Shown: piece after piece, positions 7,101 through 15,211 of the stretch
Position numbering within the stretch: the first letter of the stretch is position 1
How the letters are laid out: every line of letters begins with the position of its first letter
Source of the DNA: an uncultured Peptococcaceae bacterium
Lineage (GTDB): Bacteria > Bacillota > Peptococcia > Peptococcales > Peptococcaceae
Direction: 5' to 3'
NCBI GenBank assembly: GCA_949743265.1
Contig: CATJSX010000031.1
Coordinates: 1 to 33,868 of the forward strand
DNA length: 33,868 nucleotides
Made by a program: the position numbers and the translations under genes
The notes under the pieces: model-generated
Database searches by the model: none
What the model saw: only the letters and a program-made list of their open reading frames with translations
What the model was told of the DNA's origin: nothing

Positions 7101-8551
7101 ATGGTGATAAAGAGCCAGATATTGATCTTAACTTTTCAGGCGAATATCAAAGCCAAGTCCACGCTTATACGGAAGTGATTTTTGGTAAAGGACACACTTT
7201 TCGCGCTGGTACCATCGGTACCTTAGCGGATAAAACGGCCTATGGCTATGTTTTAAAATATTATGAAGAGCGAGGTATGACTAAGCGTCGCAGTGAAATT
7301 GAACGTATCGTACAAGGCTGCGTCGGTGTGCGCCGCACGACAGGACAGCATCCCGGCGGCATTATCGTTTTGCCTCATGGCGAAGAAATTTATTCGTTTA
7401 CACCCGTGCAGCATCCGGCCAATGATATGACTACCAATATTATCACTACGCATTTTGATTATCATTCTATTGATCATAATTTGCTCAAACTGGATATACT
7501 AGGTCATGATGATCCGACGATGATTAGAATGTTGGAAGATTTAACGGGGGTTGACGCTAAAAGTTTACCGTTAGAGGACGCTAAAGTTATGTCGTTATTC
7601 AACAATTTGAGCGCGCTAGGCGTTAAGCCTGACGATTTAGGCGGTTGTGATTTGGGTTCACTGGGAATTCCTGAATTTGGGACTGATTTTGTTATGCAGA
7701 TGCTCAGAGATACCAAACCGCAAAATTTTTCTGATCTGGTGCGCATATCAGGACTTTCTCATGGCACTGATGTTTGGCTGAATAATGCACAGACGTTAAT
7801 TATGGAAGGGAAATGCACGATAAGTACAGCAATTTGTACTCGCGATGATATTATGACTTATTTGATTCATACTGGCGTAGAGAGCGGTAAAGCATTCAAA
7901 ATTATGGAGAGCGTTCGTAAGGGAAAAGGATTGACCGAAGAAATGGAAGAAACCATGCTTGCCTGCGGTGTGCCTGAATGGTATATTTGGTCTTGTAAAC
8001 GAATTAAATATATGTTTCCCAAAGCTCATGCTGTCGCTTATGTTATGATGGCGGTACGCATCGCGTATTTTAAAGTTTATGAGCCGTTAGCATATTATGC
8101 TGCTTATTTCAGCGTGAGAGCGTCTTCTTTCAATTACGAATTGATGTGTCAAGGACGTAGCCGCTTGGAAGATCATATTCGTGATTACAAAAGCCGCTAT
8201 AACGATTTGAGCAAAAAAGAGCAGGATACTTTTAAAGATATGCGTATTGTACAAGAAATGTATGCGCGTGGTTTTGATTTTGTGCCTATTGATATTTATA
8301 CAGCCCAAGCTAATCGTTTTCAAATTATCAACGGCAAGTTGATGCCGGCGCTCAATACTATTGATGGTTTGGGCGATAAAGCGGCAGAAGCTATCGTCGA
8401 AGCTGTCAAAGATGGTGAATTTTTATCTCGCGATGATTTTCGCAAGCGCAGCAAAGCCAGCGCGACGGTTGTTGAGACAATGATTTCGTTAGGTCTTTTG
8501 GATGGTATGCCGGAAAGCAATCAGTTGTCGCTGATGGATTTTATGATGTGA
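4199..8551 (+). CDS. polC: DNA polymerase III PolC (replicative, Gram-positive type)
   Basis: A 1450-aa replicative DNA polymerase with intrinsic 3'-5' proofreading, close to the usual PolC length (about 1437 in Bacillus). Visible in order are an N-terminal domain, an OB fold around residues 230-330, a PHP domain starting at HLHT (343-346) and interrupted by the exonuclease insert (D430 and E432 in FDLETTGL), then the rest of the PHP and the palm. A zinc finger is formed by C916, C919, C945 and C948. The catalytic palm carries D974 and D976 (PDIDLNFSG) and D1099 (LDILGHDD). It ends with beta-clamp-binding-like LSLMDF. It stands as a single gene, away from the rseP-proS neighbours common in other Firmicutes. 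ATG 4199 has AAGGAG eight bases upstream. Confidence 0.98.
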   Translation: MHEEIFAKLSLDETVKGLLEEAVIERIKVLKSENQLTLYVRNNRLLPYELQKKLQEQIQDELFHHAPYQIELKLSYQLSEQYSPEKLWQLHHHDFLTEIKEQSIAAYAILHDAKSQFSNDELHFTCEDNAIARSKTPKIKAFLEKIFAERFGYQIVVQFDYTTPKPPKLNEPVHYGLPAKTVETVSPKETIKPTGTSSVKERNPAFKSSKYRKNSDPDIFFGRAFEGEAIPISDIQAEINDVVIRGKIIKLDSRELRNEKTMITFALTDFTDSIGAKIFVANMEAPELLEQLAVGNFVKLKGLALLDKYDREIAISSVAGIKKIPDFTESRMDHYPEKRVELHLHTVMSDMDAVVDVKKVIERAKSWGHKALAITDHGVVQSFPEANHVIEKDPDFKVIYGCEAYLVDDLKEIVENERGQSLKAPCVVFDLETTGLSAVNDRIIEIGAVKIINGTITERFSTFVNPDIPIPFAIEELTGINDRMVLEAPKIETVLPEFLSFCQDCLLVAHNAAFDVAFVTAKAAQMNITVDFTVLDTVALARLLLPDLNKYKLDSVAKALNISLENHHRAVDDANATAEIFLKFVAILEDKAVLTLAQLNELNKLSADAVKKLPTYHAIILAQNDIGRVNLYKLVSLSHLEYFNRRPRIPKSVLMANREGLIIGSACEAGELFQALLGNNTPMEINKIASFYDYLEIQPLGNNRFMIDNDKIDVHSEEDLKNLNRRIVALGEELQKPVVATCDVHFLDPEDEVYRRIIMAGKGFKDADNQAPLYLRTTEEMMAEFMYLGKEKAYEVVITNTNKIADMIERISPVRPDKCPPVIADSDKELRRICYDKAHAMYGPNLPPQVSQRLEHELKSIISNGFAVMYIIAQKLVWKSNDDGYLVGSRGSVGSSFVATMSGITEVNPLSAHYYCPHCFYSDFTSEEVSAFAGSSGCDMPDKVCPNCGQMLKKDGHDIPFETFLGFNGDKEPDIDLNFSGEYQSQVHAYTEVIFGKGHTFRAGTIGTLADKTAYGYVLKYYEERGMTKRRSEIERIVQGCVGVRRTTGQHPGGIIVLPHGEEIYSFTPVQHPANDMTTNIITTHFDYHSIDHNLLKLDILGHDDPTMIRMLEDLTGVDAKSLPLEDAKVMSLFNNLSALGVKPDDLGGCDLGSLGIPEFGTDFVMQMLRDTKPQNFSDLVRISGLSHGTDVWLNNAQTLIMEGKCTISTAICTRDDIMTYLIHTGVESGKAFKIMESVRKGKGLTEEMEETMLACGVPEWYIWSCKRIKYMFPKAHAVAYVMMAVRIAYFKVYEPLAYYAAYFSVRASSFNYELMCQGRSRLEDHIRDYKSRYNDLSKKEQDTFKDMRIVQEMYARGFDFVPIDIYTAQANRFQIINGKLMPALNTIDGLGDKAAEAIVEAVKDGEFLSRDDFRKRSKASATVVETMISLGLLDGMPESNQLSLMDFMM

Positions 8552-8647
8552 AAAATTATCGTTTGAAAATCATCAGCAAACTAAGATTAAACGACAATAA
8601 ATTAGGTAAGCATTGTATAAAAAATAGATAGTTAAGGAGCAGAAATT

Positions 8648-8974
8648 ATGAAATCTTTCGATGCACAGTATCAATTTTTACAGGAAATGTATCAAGACAA
8701 CTATTATCCAGAATTTCTGGTAGACAAAATTAAAGCGCTTCTGGTTAATATGGCTGATTATCTGGCTGAAGGCGACCATCAGCTAGATGAAATCCAAGAA
8801 CGTTTCGATTGTATGACAAGGGCGATTAACGACTTAGCAAAGGAATTTGAAGATAATGACAGTGAAATTGAAACCGTTGCCAGAGATGCTATCGCTACAG
8901 ATGTGATTTATATGCTTGATTGGTTTGATTTAGCGATTGACGTTGAGGACGCTTTGGGCGAAAGAGATTGGTAG
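8648..8974 (+). CDS. DUF5713-like small acidic protein
   Basis: A 108-aa acidic, probably all-helical soluble protein. The motif YYPEFLVDKIKALLV (about residues 18-32), the later ESDSEIETVARDAIATD-like segment and the RDW C-terminus fit my recollection of DUF5713, a family of unknown function. TAAGGAGC at 8633-8640 lies seven bases before ATG 8648. A possible -10 (TGTATAAA near 8614-8621) stands in the 96-base gap after polC, without a convincing -35. Nothing ties it functionally to polC or to the flavoprotein downstream. Confidence 0.65.
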   Translation: MKSFDAQYQFLQEMYQDNYYPEFLVDKIKALLVNMADYLAEGDHQLDEIQERFDCMTRAINDLAKEFEDNDSEIETVARDAIATDVIYMLDWFDLAIDVEDALGERDW

Positions 8975-9029
8975 CAAAATGCCTAACAAAGATAAACAAA
9001 ATAATTGATGAGCGAATGAGAAAGTATAG

Positions 9030-10667
9030 GTGAAAATATTGGTTAGAATCACAGGCATAAAAGTCGACGTTCACAAGAATCAAGATCATATCTTGCAGCG
9101 TCAGATTATAGCAATCTTGAAAATTAAACCGGAAGAGTTGCTGGAATATCGCATTATCAAACGTTCTTTGGACGCACGCAAAAAAGAACGGTTAGTTTTT
9201 ATTTATACGATAGACGTCAAAATCAAAGGCAAAAGCGATAAAATCGTCAAACGATGTAATAATAAGAACGTTACTTTGCCTGTTTATGAAAAATATCAAA
9301 AACCGCTCCATGGCGAAGAAGTTCTACACGATCGTCCATTGGTAGTGGGTGCTGGTCCTGCTGGATTATTTGCTGCGCTGCTTTTAGCAGAGGAAGGCTA
9401 TCAGCCGATTGTACTGGAACGAGGGCAAGATGTAGATACTCGTACAAAAGATGTGGAAAATTTTTGGCGAAACGGTATTTTTAACAGTGAAAGTAATGTG
9501 CAATTTGGCGAAGGAGGTGCGGGCGCTTTTTCTGATGGCAAGTTGACAACGTTGATTAAAAATATTCGCTGTCAAAAAGTATTGGAAATTTTGGTCGCGC
9601 ATGGTGCTCCAGCAGATATTGTTTATACACATCACCCACATGTTGGTACCGATGTTTTAAAAGAAGTGGTTAAAAGCATGCGGCGAAAAATTATCGCTTT
9701 GGGTGGCGAGGTGCGATTTGGTGCTAAAGTTACTTCGCTGATCATAGAAAATCAGCAGTTAAAAGGCGTTGTAGTAAATAATCAAGAACAATTAAACGCA
9801 CAAGTGGTTGTTTTAGCGCTGGGACACAGTGCGCGAGACACTTTTGAACAGCTCAATGAGCAAGGCGTGGAAATCGTTCCAAAGGCTTTTTCTATCGGTG
9901 TACGTATTGAACATTTGCAGCAGGCATTGAATCAAAGTCAATACGGCAACTTTGCTCAATTAGCGGCGTTGGGTGCGGCGGAATATAAATTGACGCATTT
10001 AGCCCAAAATGGTCGTCATGTCTACACCTTTTGCATGTGTCCCGGCGGTTCGGTGGTAGCGGCTTCTTCTGAAGACGGCGGAATTGTAACCAATGGCATG
10101 AGTTATCATGCTCGTGACGGTGTTAATGGTAATAGCGCTTTAGTTGTAGGTGTTGATCCTAGTGATTTTGGTAGCATTGAGCCATTAGCGGGTATGTATT
10201 TTCAGCGTAAATGGGAGCAACTGGCTTTTGAATTGGCAGGAAAAACGTATCAAGCACCTTGTCAGTTGGTTGGCGATTTTTTGGCGGATAAGCCTAGTAA
10301 AAAATTTGGTAAAATTGCTTGTACTTATCAACCGACAGCGGTTTTTGCGGAATTAAAAAATGCATTGCCTGATTATGTTATTGAAGCGCTTAAAGACGCT
10401 ATTCCCGCTTTTGGGCGCAAATTGAAAGGATTTGATGATCCAGATGCCGTATTGGTTGGTGTAGAAACGCGAACATCTTCGCCTATTCGGATTTTGCGTA
10501 ATAATTCTTGTCAAGCAGTTAATTTAGCTGGGCTTTATCCTTGCGGCGAAGGTGCCGGCTACGCTGGCGGTATTGTTTCGGCAGCGGTAGATGGACTAAG
10601 AGTAGCAGAAGAAGTGATTAAACGCTATCGCTCGTTAGTGTCGGACGGTGGAAATAGTGACTGTTAA
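9030..10667 (+). CDS. FAD-dependent dehydrogenase, COG2509 type
   Basis: A 545-aa flavoprotein of the uncharacterised COG2509 family. An N-terminal domain of about 100 residues (with KVDVHKNQ and IIKRSLDARKKE) precedes the Rossmann FAD-binding fold, whose dinucleotide motif GAGPAG is at 107-112. The family motif GEGGAGAFSDGKL is at 160-172. A C-terminal FAD-contact motif, YPCGEGAGYAGG, lies near residue 511. The substrate is unknown. No signal peptide or membrane span is seen, so it is cytoplasmic. It starts at GTG 9030 with only a weak purine-rich stretch (GAGAAAG) upstream. Its 3' end overlaps yraN by 20 bases, indicating co-transcription. Confidence 0.88.
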   Translation: MKILVRITGIKVDVHKNQDHILQRQIIAILKIKPEELLEYRIIKRSLDARKKERLVFIYTIDVKIKGKSDKIVKRCNNKNVTLPVYEKYQKPLHGEEVLHDRPLVVGAGPAGLFAALLLAEEGYQPIVLERGQDVDTRTKDVENFWRNGIFNSESNVQFGEGGAGAFSDGKLTTLIKNIRCQKVLEILVAHGAPADIVYTHHPHVGTDVLKEVVKSMRRKIIALGGEVRFGAKVTSLIIENQQLKGVVVNNQEQLNAQVVVLALGHSARDTFEQLNEQGVEIVPKAFSIGVRIEHLQQALNQSQYGNFAQLAALGAAEYKLTHLAQNGRHVYTFCMCPGGSVVAASSEDGGIVTNGMSYHARDGVNGNSALVVGVDPSDFGSIEPLAGMYFQRKWEQLAFELAGKTYQAPCQLVGDFLADKPSKKFGKIACTYQPTAVFAELKNALPDYVIEALKDAIPAFGRKLKGFDDPDAVLVGVETRTSSPIRILRNNSCQAVNLAGLYPCGEGAGYAGGIVSAAVDGLRVAEEVIKRYRSLVSDGGNSDC

Positions 10668-11010
10668 TAAAGCGTTAGGTGAAAAAGGAGAGCGGTTGGC
10701 GATGTGGTATCTCAGGCTTAAAGGCTATAAAATCATTGCACGCAATTTTTCTAGCCCAAGCGGTGAAATTGATTTGATTGCTAAAGACAAAGATACGCTT
10801 GTATTTGTTGAAGTACGCAGTAAAAGCAGTATTGAATATGGACGTCCGGAGGAAACCGTTGACCAGCGCAAGCAGCAGAAAATTAAGCAAACGGCGCGTT
10901 ACTATTTGCATCAAACTCATCAGGAAGATATTTACTGCCGTTTTGATGTCGTAGCCATTGTTTGGCAAGGCAGGCGAACTGAGATCACACTATATCAAGA
11001 TGCGTTTTAG
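10648..11010 (+). CDS. YraN/UPF0102 family endonuclease-like protein
   Basis: A 120-aa protein of the YraN (UPF0102) family, which has an endonuclease-like fold. Conserved features are LGEKGERLAMWYL near the start, GEIDLIAKDKDTLVFVEVRSK at about residues 40-60 (with the acidic D and E-x-R residues of the nuclease-like core), and RPEETVDQRKQQKI. The exact role is unsettled; links to recombination and DNA uptake have been proposed for relatives. GTG 10648 lies inside the end of the flavoprotein gene; GTG 10657 in the same frame is an alternative start, and neither has a strong Shine-Dalgarno. Confidence 0.9.
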   Translation: MEIVTVNKALGEKGERLAMWYLRLKGYKIIARNFSSPSGEIDLIAKDKDTLVFVEVRSKSSIEYGRPEETVDQRKQQKIKQTARYYLHQTHQEDIYCRFDVVAIVWQGRRTEITLYQDAF

Positions 11011-11024
11011 GGAGAGATATAATC

Positions 11025-11801
11025 ATGAAATGGCAAGGACATTTTTGCGATGATAAGCATGATACACTAGTGGAAATTGAAAATTGCTTTAGTGAAGCAA
11101 ACGCAGCGGAAGCGTTGAAAATGGTCATTGACGGCGTAACATTTTGCGGAATGGCTTTTGATGATTGGGCGCTAGGCAATCTTGGCCAGCTTCATACGGC
11201 ACAAAAACGATTTCATTTATTGAAATGGGGCAGCAAACAAGACGGTTATCAATACGATTTGCTCCGTTATCGTTTGCGCGTGTGTATTCCTACGACAGTA
11301 ATTATTATGGAAAGTCAAAAAGAGCAAGCTGCGGAAATTGCTTTTAGCTATCAGTTACGCCCTTTTGAGCAAGGAAAAGATTGTCAAAGCCAATATTACT
11401 GCGAGGATGAACAGGTATTTCGCGATGTTTGTCAGTGCCATTATTTTCAGCTAACAGTCGGCGAAGAAGTCTTTGCGGCAGAAGAACCGACGCTGGACTT
11501 TGAAACGTCACTCAAACAAATTTGTCGTAAAATTTGGGGCAAATACTTGCTTAAAAATTGTTTTGGCTGTTTGTACTCCGATTATTCTCCCCTAGGCAAT
11601 GACAATTTTGGCTCTATGTTGTGCTATCAAACCGTGGGCAATGATTATTTGCAAGTAGTTGGTAAATATGGCGATGAATATGGCGGCAAAAGCATTTGGG
11701 AAGTTTATGAGCAAGGCAAACAGCGACAAGAGACCGATTTATGTCCTTATTTTCAACCAAGAATCAAAACCAAAGGCGGCTATCGCGGTTTGATTTATTA
11801 A
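11025..11801 (+). CDS. Unrecognised Cys-rich soluble protein, 258 aa
   Basis: A soluble 258-aa protein that I do not firmly recognise. ATG 11025 follows GGGAGAG with normal spacing, 14 bases after yraN, so it is probably the last gene of that operon. Cysteines and aromatic residues are frequent, notably NCFGCLYSDYSPLGND near residue 177 and the C-terminal DLCPYFQPR and GYRG. The central CLYSDYSP-GND-FGSMLCY pattern recalls a small DUF6304-type family, which I give as a weak suggestion. Paired cysteines could bind metal. There is no signal peptide. Its position after a flavoprotein and YraN does not reveal a role. Confidence 0.7.
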   Translation: MKWQGHFCDDKHDTLVEIENCFSEANAAEALKMVIDGVTFCGMAFDDWALGNLGQLHTAQKRFHLLKWGSKQDGYQYDLLRYRLRVCIPTTVIIMESQKEQAAEIAFSYQLRPFEQGKDCQSQYYCEDEQVFRDVCQCHYFQLTVGEEVFAAEEPTLDFETSLKQICRKIWGKYLLKNCFGCLYSDYSPLGNDNFGSMLCYQTVGNDYLQVVGKYGDEYGGKSIWEVYEQGKQRQETDLCPYFQPRIKTKGGYRGLIY

Positions 11802-12001
11802 AAACAGTTCATTGGGTTAATAATATTTTAAGCAGTGTTTATCGTACCATTGTTGCAGAGCCAATGAGAAGACTGATTAGCTGCAATTGGATGATGCTCA
11901 TAACAATAAAGTTTTTTTGAAGGATAGCGATAGATGATAACATTTAATGACCACTTTTTTATAAGCGGCAGTTTGTCATACTACCTTATAGAGTGGTTGG
12001 C

Positions 12002-12007
12002 TATAAT
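12002..12007 (+). promoter_or_regulatory. Possible -10 box before the lipoprotein flavoenzyme
   Basis: A perfect TATAAT lies 30 bases before the next ATG. No good -35 stands at 16-18 bases upstream (TTGTCA at 11973-11978 is too far away). The rest of 11802-12001 shows a modest inverted repeat (TTGCAG 11853-11858 with CTGCAA 11881-11886) and nothing else that I can support. Confidence 0.3.
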
Positions 12008-12036
12008 GAACCCTCATCAATTACTAGGAGGACAAT

Positions 12037-13884
12037 ATGAAAAAAATAGTTACACTATTCTTAGTGGCCACTGTGTTGTTAACTGGCTGTGGCAGCAATA
12101 CGACGCTAGTAGAAGAAATTATTTTTGAGAATGCTGAAAAAGTCAGCAGTGATTATGATATCATCGTTGTTGGAGGAGAACCAGAAGGGATTGCAGCGGC
12201 GGTATCGGCGGCCAGAAACGGCATGAGAACATTATTGATTGAAGATGATGGTGCCTTGGGTGGGCTGATGACTTTAGGAAAACTCAATTTTATTGATATG
12301 TGTAATGGGCGTGACGGTACGTTATTGACGCAAGGCATATTTGAAGAATTTTATAATGCGGTTGATGGTAGTGCTTTCGATGTGACGGAAGCAAAAAATG
12401 TTTTTTTGCAAATGGTTGTTAACGAACCTAATTTGACGTTGCGGCTTAATTGTCAATTCGTTGCGCCAGTCAAAGATGGCGATACGATTATCGGCATTAC
12501 CGCCAGAGAAAATGGCAGTACGGTAACTTATTTGGGTAAACGTATTATTGATGCAACCGTAGACGCTGATGTGGCGGCTGCTAGCGGTGTGCCGTATACT
12601 TTTGCCGGTGAAGACATTGGCGAAAAAGACCGTCAGATGGGCGTGACGCTGGTTTTTGAACTTTCTGGTGTTAACTGGAACAAAATATTTTTGACCTTAA
12701 ATTGGCAGCGTTTTAAAGCTAATACGTTTAGCGGTTCTGCTGATATGGGTGCGACTAAAAAAATGGCGTGGGGTTTTACTGAAGAAGGTTATGGCTATGA
12801 ACCGCAAGACGATATGATGCGTTTGCGAGGCTTCAATATTGCTCGCCAAGATAATGGCAATGTGCTGATCAACGCTTTGATCATTTTCGGCGTCGATGTC
12901 CTTGATGAAGAAAGCAAAGCGGAAGGTATCGCACGCGGTAAAAAAGAATTAACGTATATTTTGCCTTATATTCGAGAGAATTTTGCTGGATTTGAAAAAG
13001 CAGAACTGGTAGGTACAGCAGAGCAGCTCTATGTGCGCGAAAGCCGACATATTATTGGCGAATATCAACTAACTATTGACGATGTTTTGGAAAATCGCGA
13101 CCAATGGGATAAAATTGCTATTGGCAGTTATCCTGTTGACGTTCAGCCTACGGCGACACAGCGTTATGGTACCGTTATCGGCGCGCCTGATCGCTATGCG
13201 GTGCCTTTTCGTTCTTTAGTGCCACTAAAGGTAGAAAATTTGTTGGTTGTCGGACGTAGCGCTTCTTATCAATCGCTTGCTGCTGGCAGTGCTCGCGTAA
13301 TTCCTTTAGGTATGGCCGAAGGTGAAGCGGCCGGTGTCGCGGGCGCTTATAGTGTTAAACAGCAGGTGAGTTTTCGAGAAATGACGACTGATAAAGAAGC
13401 TATTGCCGTTATTCAACAAACATTAAAAGAACAAGGTGCCTATTTAGAAGATATTCAAGTTGAACCAGAACCGTTCATGACGCATTGGGCTTATTCTGGC
13501 GTTAAAGTACTGCGTTCGTTAGGACTTTTGGATGGTGGCTACAGCAACGATTATCATTTAGAGGATCAACTGAGTCGGTGGCGCTATCAAAATATGATTA
13601 ACGGAGTGTTAAAAAAAGCTGGCATTGTTACTGATTATATTGAAGTCAATGATCAGCCGCCTAACCGACAAATTATTGGTACAATGGCAAGAGAAGCCGC
13701 TAAACTGGATGGCGTAAAATATGAAAATGTTTATGACATTTACAAAGATGCTCTCTACGAGCGAGGGATTATGACCGAAGAACTGGCACCTTATTTTGCT
13801 GATGGTGAAAAAAATCCGCAAGCGGCTGAAGTGATTATGCTTTGTGCTAATTTCTACAATTGGATAATCGCTAATCATCAATAA
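12037..13884 (+). CDS. Lipoprotein FAD-dependent oxidoreductase
   Basis: A 615-aa flavoprotein of the FAD_oxidored (PF12831-like) group with a lipoprotein signal peptide: a basic start, a hydrophobic stretch at residues 4-15, and a lipobox LTGC with the lipidated cysteine at C18. It should be exported by Sec and membrane-anchored outside the cytoplasm. The FAD motif is at 45-54 (VVGGEPEGIA), where the central glycine of the usual GxGxxG is replaced by E48; similar variants occur in relatives. A second conserved block, around residues 400-445, ends in AEGEAAGVAGAYS. The last 150 residues resemble a helical SLH-like repeat region (LRSLGLLDGGYSNDYHLED). AGGAGG at 12026-12031 precedes ATG 12037. 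It stands alone, and its substrate is unknown. Confidence 0.85.
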   Translation: MKKIVTLFLVATVLLTGCGSNTTLVEEIIFENAEKVSSDYDIIVVGGEPEGIAAAVSAARNGMRTLLIEDDGALGGLMTLGKLNFIDMCNGRDGTLLTQGIFEEFYNAVDGSAFDVTEAKNVFLQMVVNEPNLTLRLNCQFVAPVKDGDTIIGITARENGSTVTYLGKRIIDATVDADVAAASGVPYTFAGEDIGEKDRQMGVTLVFELSGVNWNKIFLTLNWQRFKANTFSGSADMGATKKMAWGFTEEGYGYEPQDDMMRLRGFNIARQDNGNVLINALIIFGVDVLDEESKAEGIARGKKELTYILPYIRENFAGFEKAELVGTAEQLYVRESRHIIGEYQLTIDDVLENRDQWDKIAIGSYPVDVQPTATQRYGTVIGAPDRYAVPFRSLVPLKVENLLVVGRSASYQSLAAGSARVIPLGMAEGEAAGVAGAYSVKQQVSFREMTTDKEAIAVIQQTLKEQGAYLEDIQVEPEPFMTHWAYSGVKVLRSLGLLDGGYSNDYHLEDQLSRWRYQNMINGVLKKAGIVTDYIEVNDQPPNRQIIGTMAREAAKLDGVKYENVYDIYKDALYERGIMTEELAPYFADGEKNPQAAEVIMLCANFYNWIIANHQ

Positions 13885-13922
13885 AGCCATATTCATTTGA
13901 GCAAAAATATTATAAAAAAATT

Positions 13923-13978
13923 ACTGCTTAAAAATTAGGGACAGGATTTCTTGCCCGATTTTTAAGCAGTTTTTATTT
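13923..13978. terminator. Bidirectional terminator between convergent genes
   Basis: A perfect 13-bp stem, ACTGCTTAAAAAT (13923-13935) with its complement at 13958-13970, is followed by TTTTATTT on the plus strand and flanked on the other side by AAAAAAATT. It can therefore stop transcription from both directions. An inner GGG/CCC pairing may extend the stem. Confidence 0.9.
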
Positions 13979-14035
13979 GACGTCGTTTTGCAGTGGCTTA
14001 TTAAAATATCTGAAAAAATTGTACCGATTGATACG

Positions 14036-14073
14036 TCAAAAATGAGACCGCATGAAATTTATCTGCGGTCTCA
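14036..14073 (-). terminator. Terminator of the MacAB-like operon
   Basis: Read on the minus strand, TGAGACCGCA (14073-14064) pairs perfectly with its complement at 14052-14043 and is followed by TTTTTGA (14042-14036). It lies 12 bases after the stop of the ATPase gene and ends the exporter operon. Confidence 0.88.
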
Positions 14074-14085
14074 AGAAGTTCATTT

Positions 14086-14787
14086 TTAATGGGAGGATTC
14101 TGTTGTCATAGTTTGCTCGTCATAAAGTCGTCCGTCGACGATATGGTAAACGCGTTCTGCATGATGACCAACTTTTTGATCATGGGTAATCATGATAATG
14201 GTGTGACCCATCGTATTCAGCTCTTCAAATAAAGCCAAAACATCATCGCCAGTTTTTGAGTCTAAAGCGCCAGTAGGCTCATCGGCCAATAGAACTGCTG
14301 GATTGCAAACTAAAGCTCTAGCAATAGATACTCGTTGTTGTTGACCGCCGGAAAGTTCATTAGGTTTATGCGTCAATCTTTTGCCTATACCTAAAAGCTC
14401 TAGTTTTTCTTTTGCTCGTGCAATAGCTTCATTTTTAGGTATACCGCGGATTAAAAGCGGCAAAATCGTATTGAGCAGCACATTATATTTGCTGATTAGG
14501 TGATAACGCTGAAAAATAAATCCGATAAACTGATTACGGACTTGTGCCAAATTATCGTCAGCAATATCATGAATCGCTAAATTATCCAAGTAATACTCTC
14601 CTTCATCAGCGGTATCCATACAGCCAATGATGTTCATCAGCGTTGATTTGCCGCTGCCGGAAGGACCGAGAATCGAAACGAATTGCCCTTTTTGCACTTC
14701 TAAATTGATATCGAATAATACTTGTAGTTTTTCAGCGCCTAGAGCATACGATTTGTTTAAATGGCTAATGCTGAGTAATGCTGTCAT
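14086..14787 (-). CDS. MacB-type ABC transporter ATP-binding protein
   Basis: A 233-aa ATPase of the MacB/LolD class that powers the permease encoded two genes upstream in the operon. All key motifs are intact: Walker A GPSGSGKST at 41-49, Q-loop Q93, signature LSGGQ at 145-149, Walker B VLLADE at 165-170 and H-loop H202. I place the start at ATG 14787, preceded by GGAGGG at 14795-14800, rather than at an upstream ATG that would add 28 residues lying inside the lipoprotein gene. The start overlaps the lipoprotein stop by 23 bases, so the two are translationally coupled. In E. coli MacB this domain is fused to the permease; here it is separate. Confidence 0.93.
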   Translation of the reverse strand: MTALLSISHLNKSYALGAEKLQVLFDINLEVQKGQFVSILGPSGSGKSTLMNIIGCMDTADEGEYYLDNLAIHDIADDNLAQVRNQFIGFIFQRYHLISKYNVLLNTILPLLIRGIPKNEAIARAKEKLELLGIGKRLTHKPNELSGGQQQRVSIARALVCNPAVLLADEPTGALDSKTGDDVLALFEELNTMGHTIIMITHDQKVGHHAERVYHIVDGRLYDEQTMTTESSH

Positions 14788-15169
14788 GGTATCCCTCCAA
14801 AAGTTCAGCGTGGTTGATAACAGTTTCATCGCCATTAGTGTCATAACGGCATTTGATCCAATCGCCAACAAGTAAATCCTGACAATTCAAATTTTCTTTA
14901 CCAGCTGTAATCAGTGTATCTTCCGAAAGATAGACGACCTTTGTTTGTTCACTGGCTTCCCATTCGGTTATAGAATCTTCCGTCAAATAATCATCAGTGA
15001 CGATTTGTATTGTCGAATCTGCTAATGCTAATGTCAGCGTCTGTCCGTCAATGGCTTTGATTTGACCGATAATGGACTGCGTAGAGTAGCTGACTTGTTG
15101 TTCGCTGTCGCAGCCACTTAAGGCGACGATTAGAGAAAGAACCAGCGTGTTTATCCAAAAATTTTTCAT
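14765..15169 (-). CDS. Small lipoprotein of the exporter operon, 134 aa
   Basis: A 134-aa predicted lipoprotein with signal peptide and lipobox LSGC, lipidated at C20. The mature part begins with a short beta-barrel-like motif (SIIGQIKAIDGQTLTLAL, about residues 32-49), reminiscent of DUF5666-like domains, and continues as an acidic beta-rich domain with one later cysteine (LNCQDLL). AAAGGAGG at about 15178-15185 precedes ATG 15169. It is encoded between permease and ATPase, which suggests it is an accessory subunit, a substrate-binding factor or a sensor for the exporter. I know of no assigned function. Confidence 0.75.
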   Translation of the reverse strand: MKNFWINTLVLSLIVALSGCDSEQQVSYSTQSIIGQIKAIDGQTLTLALADSTIQIVTDDYLTEDSITEWEASEQTKVVYLSEDTLITAGKENLNCQDLLVGDWIKCRYDTNGDETVINHAELLEGYHDSITQH

Positions 15170-15211
15170 GATAGGAGCCTCCTTTGCTAAACACGTTTTT
15201 GGTGAATTGGA

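Noticed and set aside
11934-12128. 64-aa open frame before and into the lipoprotein flavoenzyme
   Set aside because: It runs through the promoter, Shine-Dalgarno and signal-peptide codons of the real gene in another frame and has no recognisable protein character.
14788-14871. Longer ATPase start at 14871
   Set aside because: The extra 28 residues have no counterpart in MacB-type ATPases, and GGAGGG lies just before ATG 14787.
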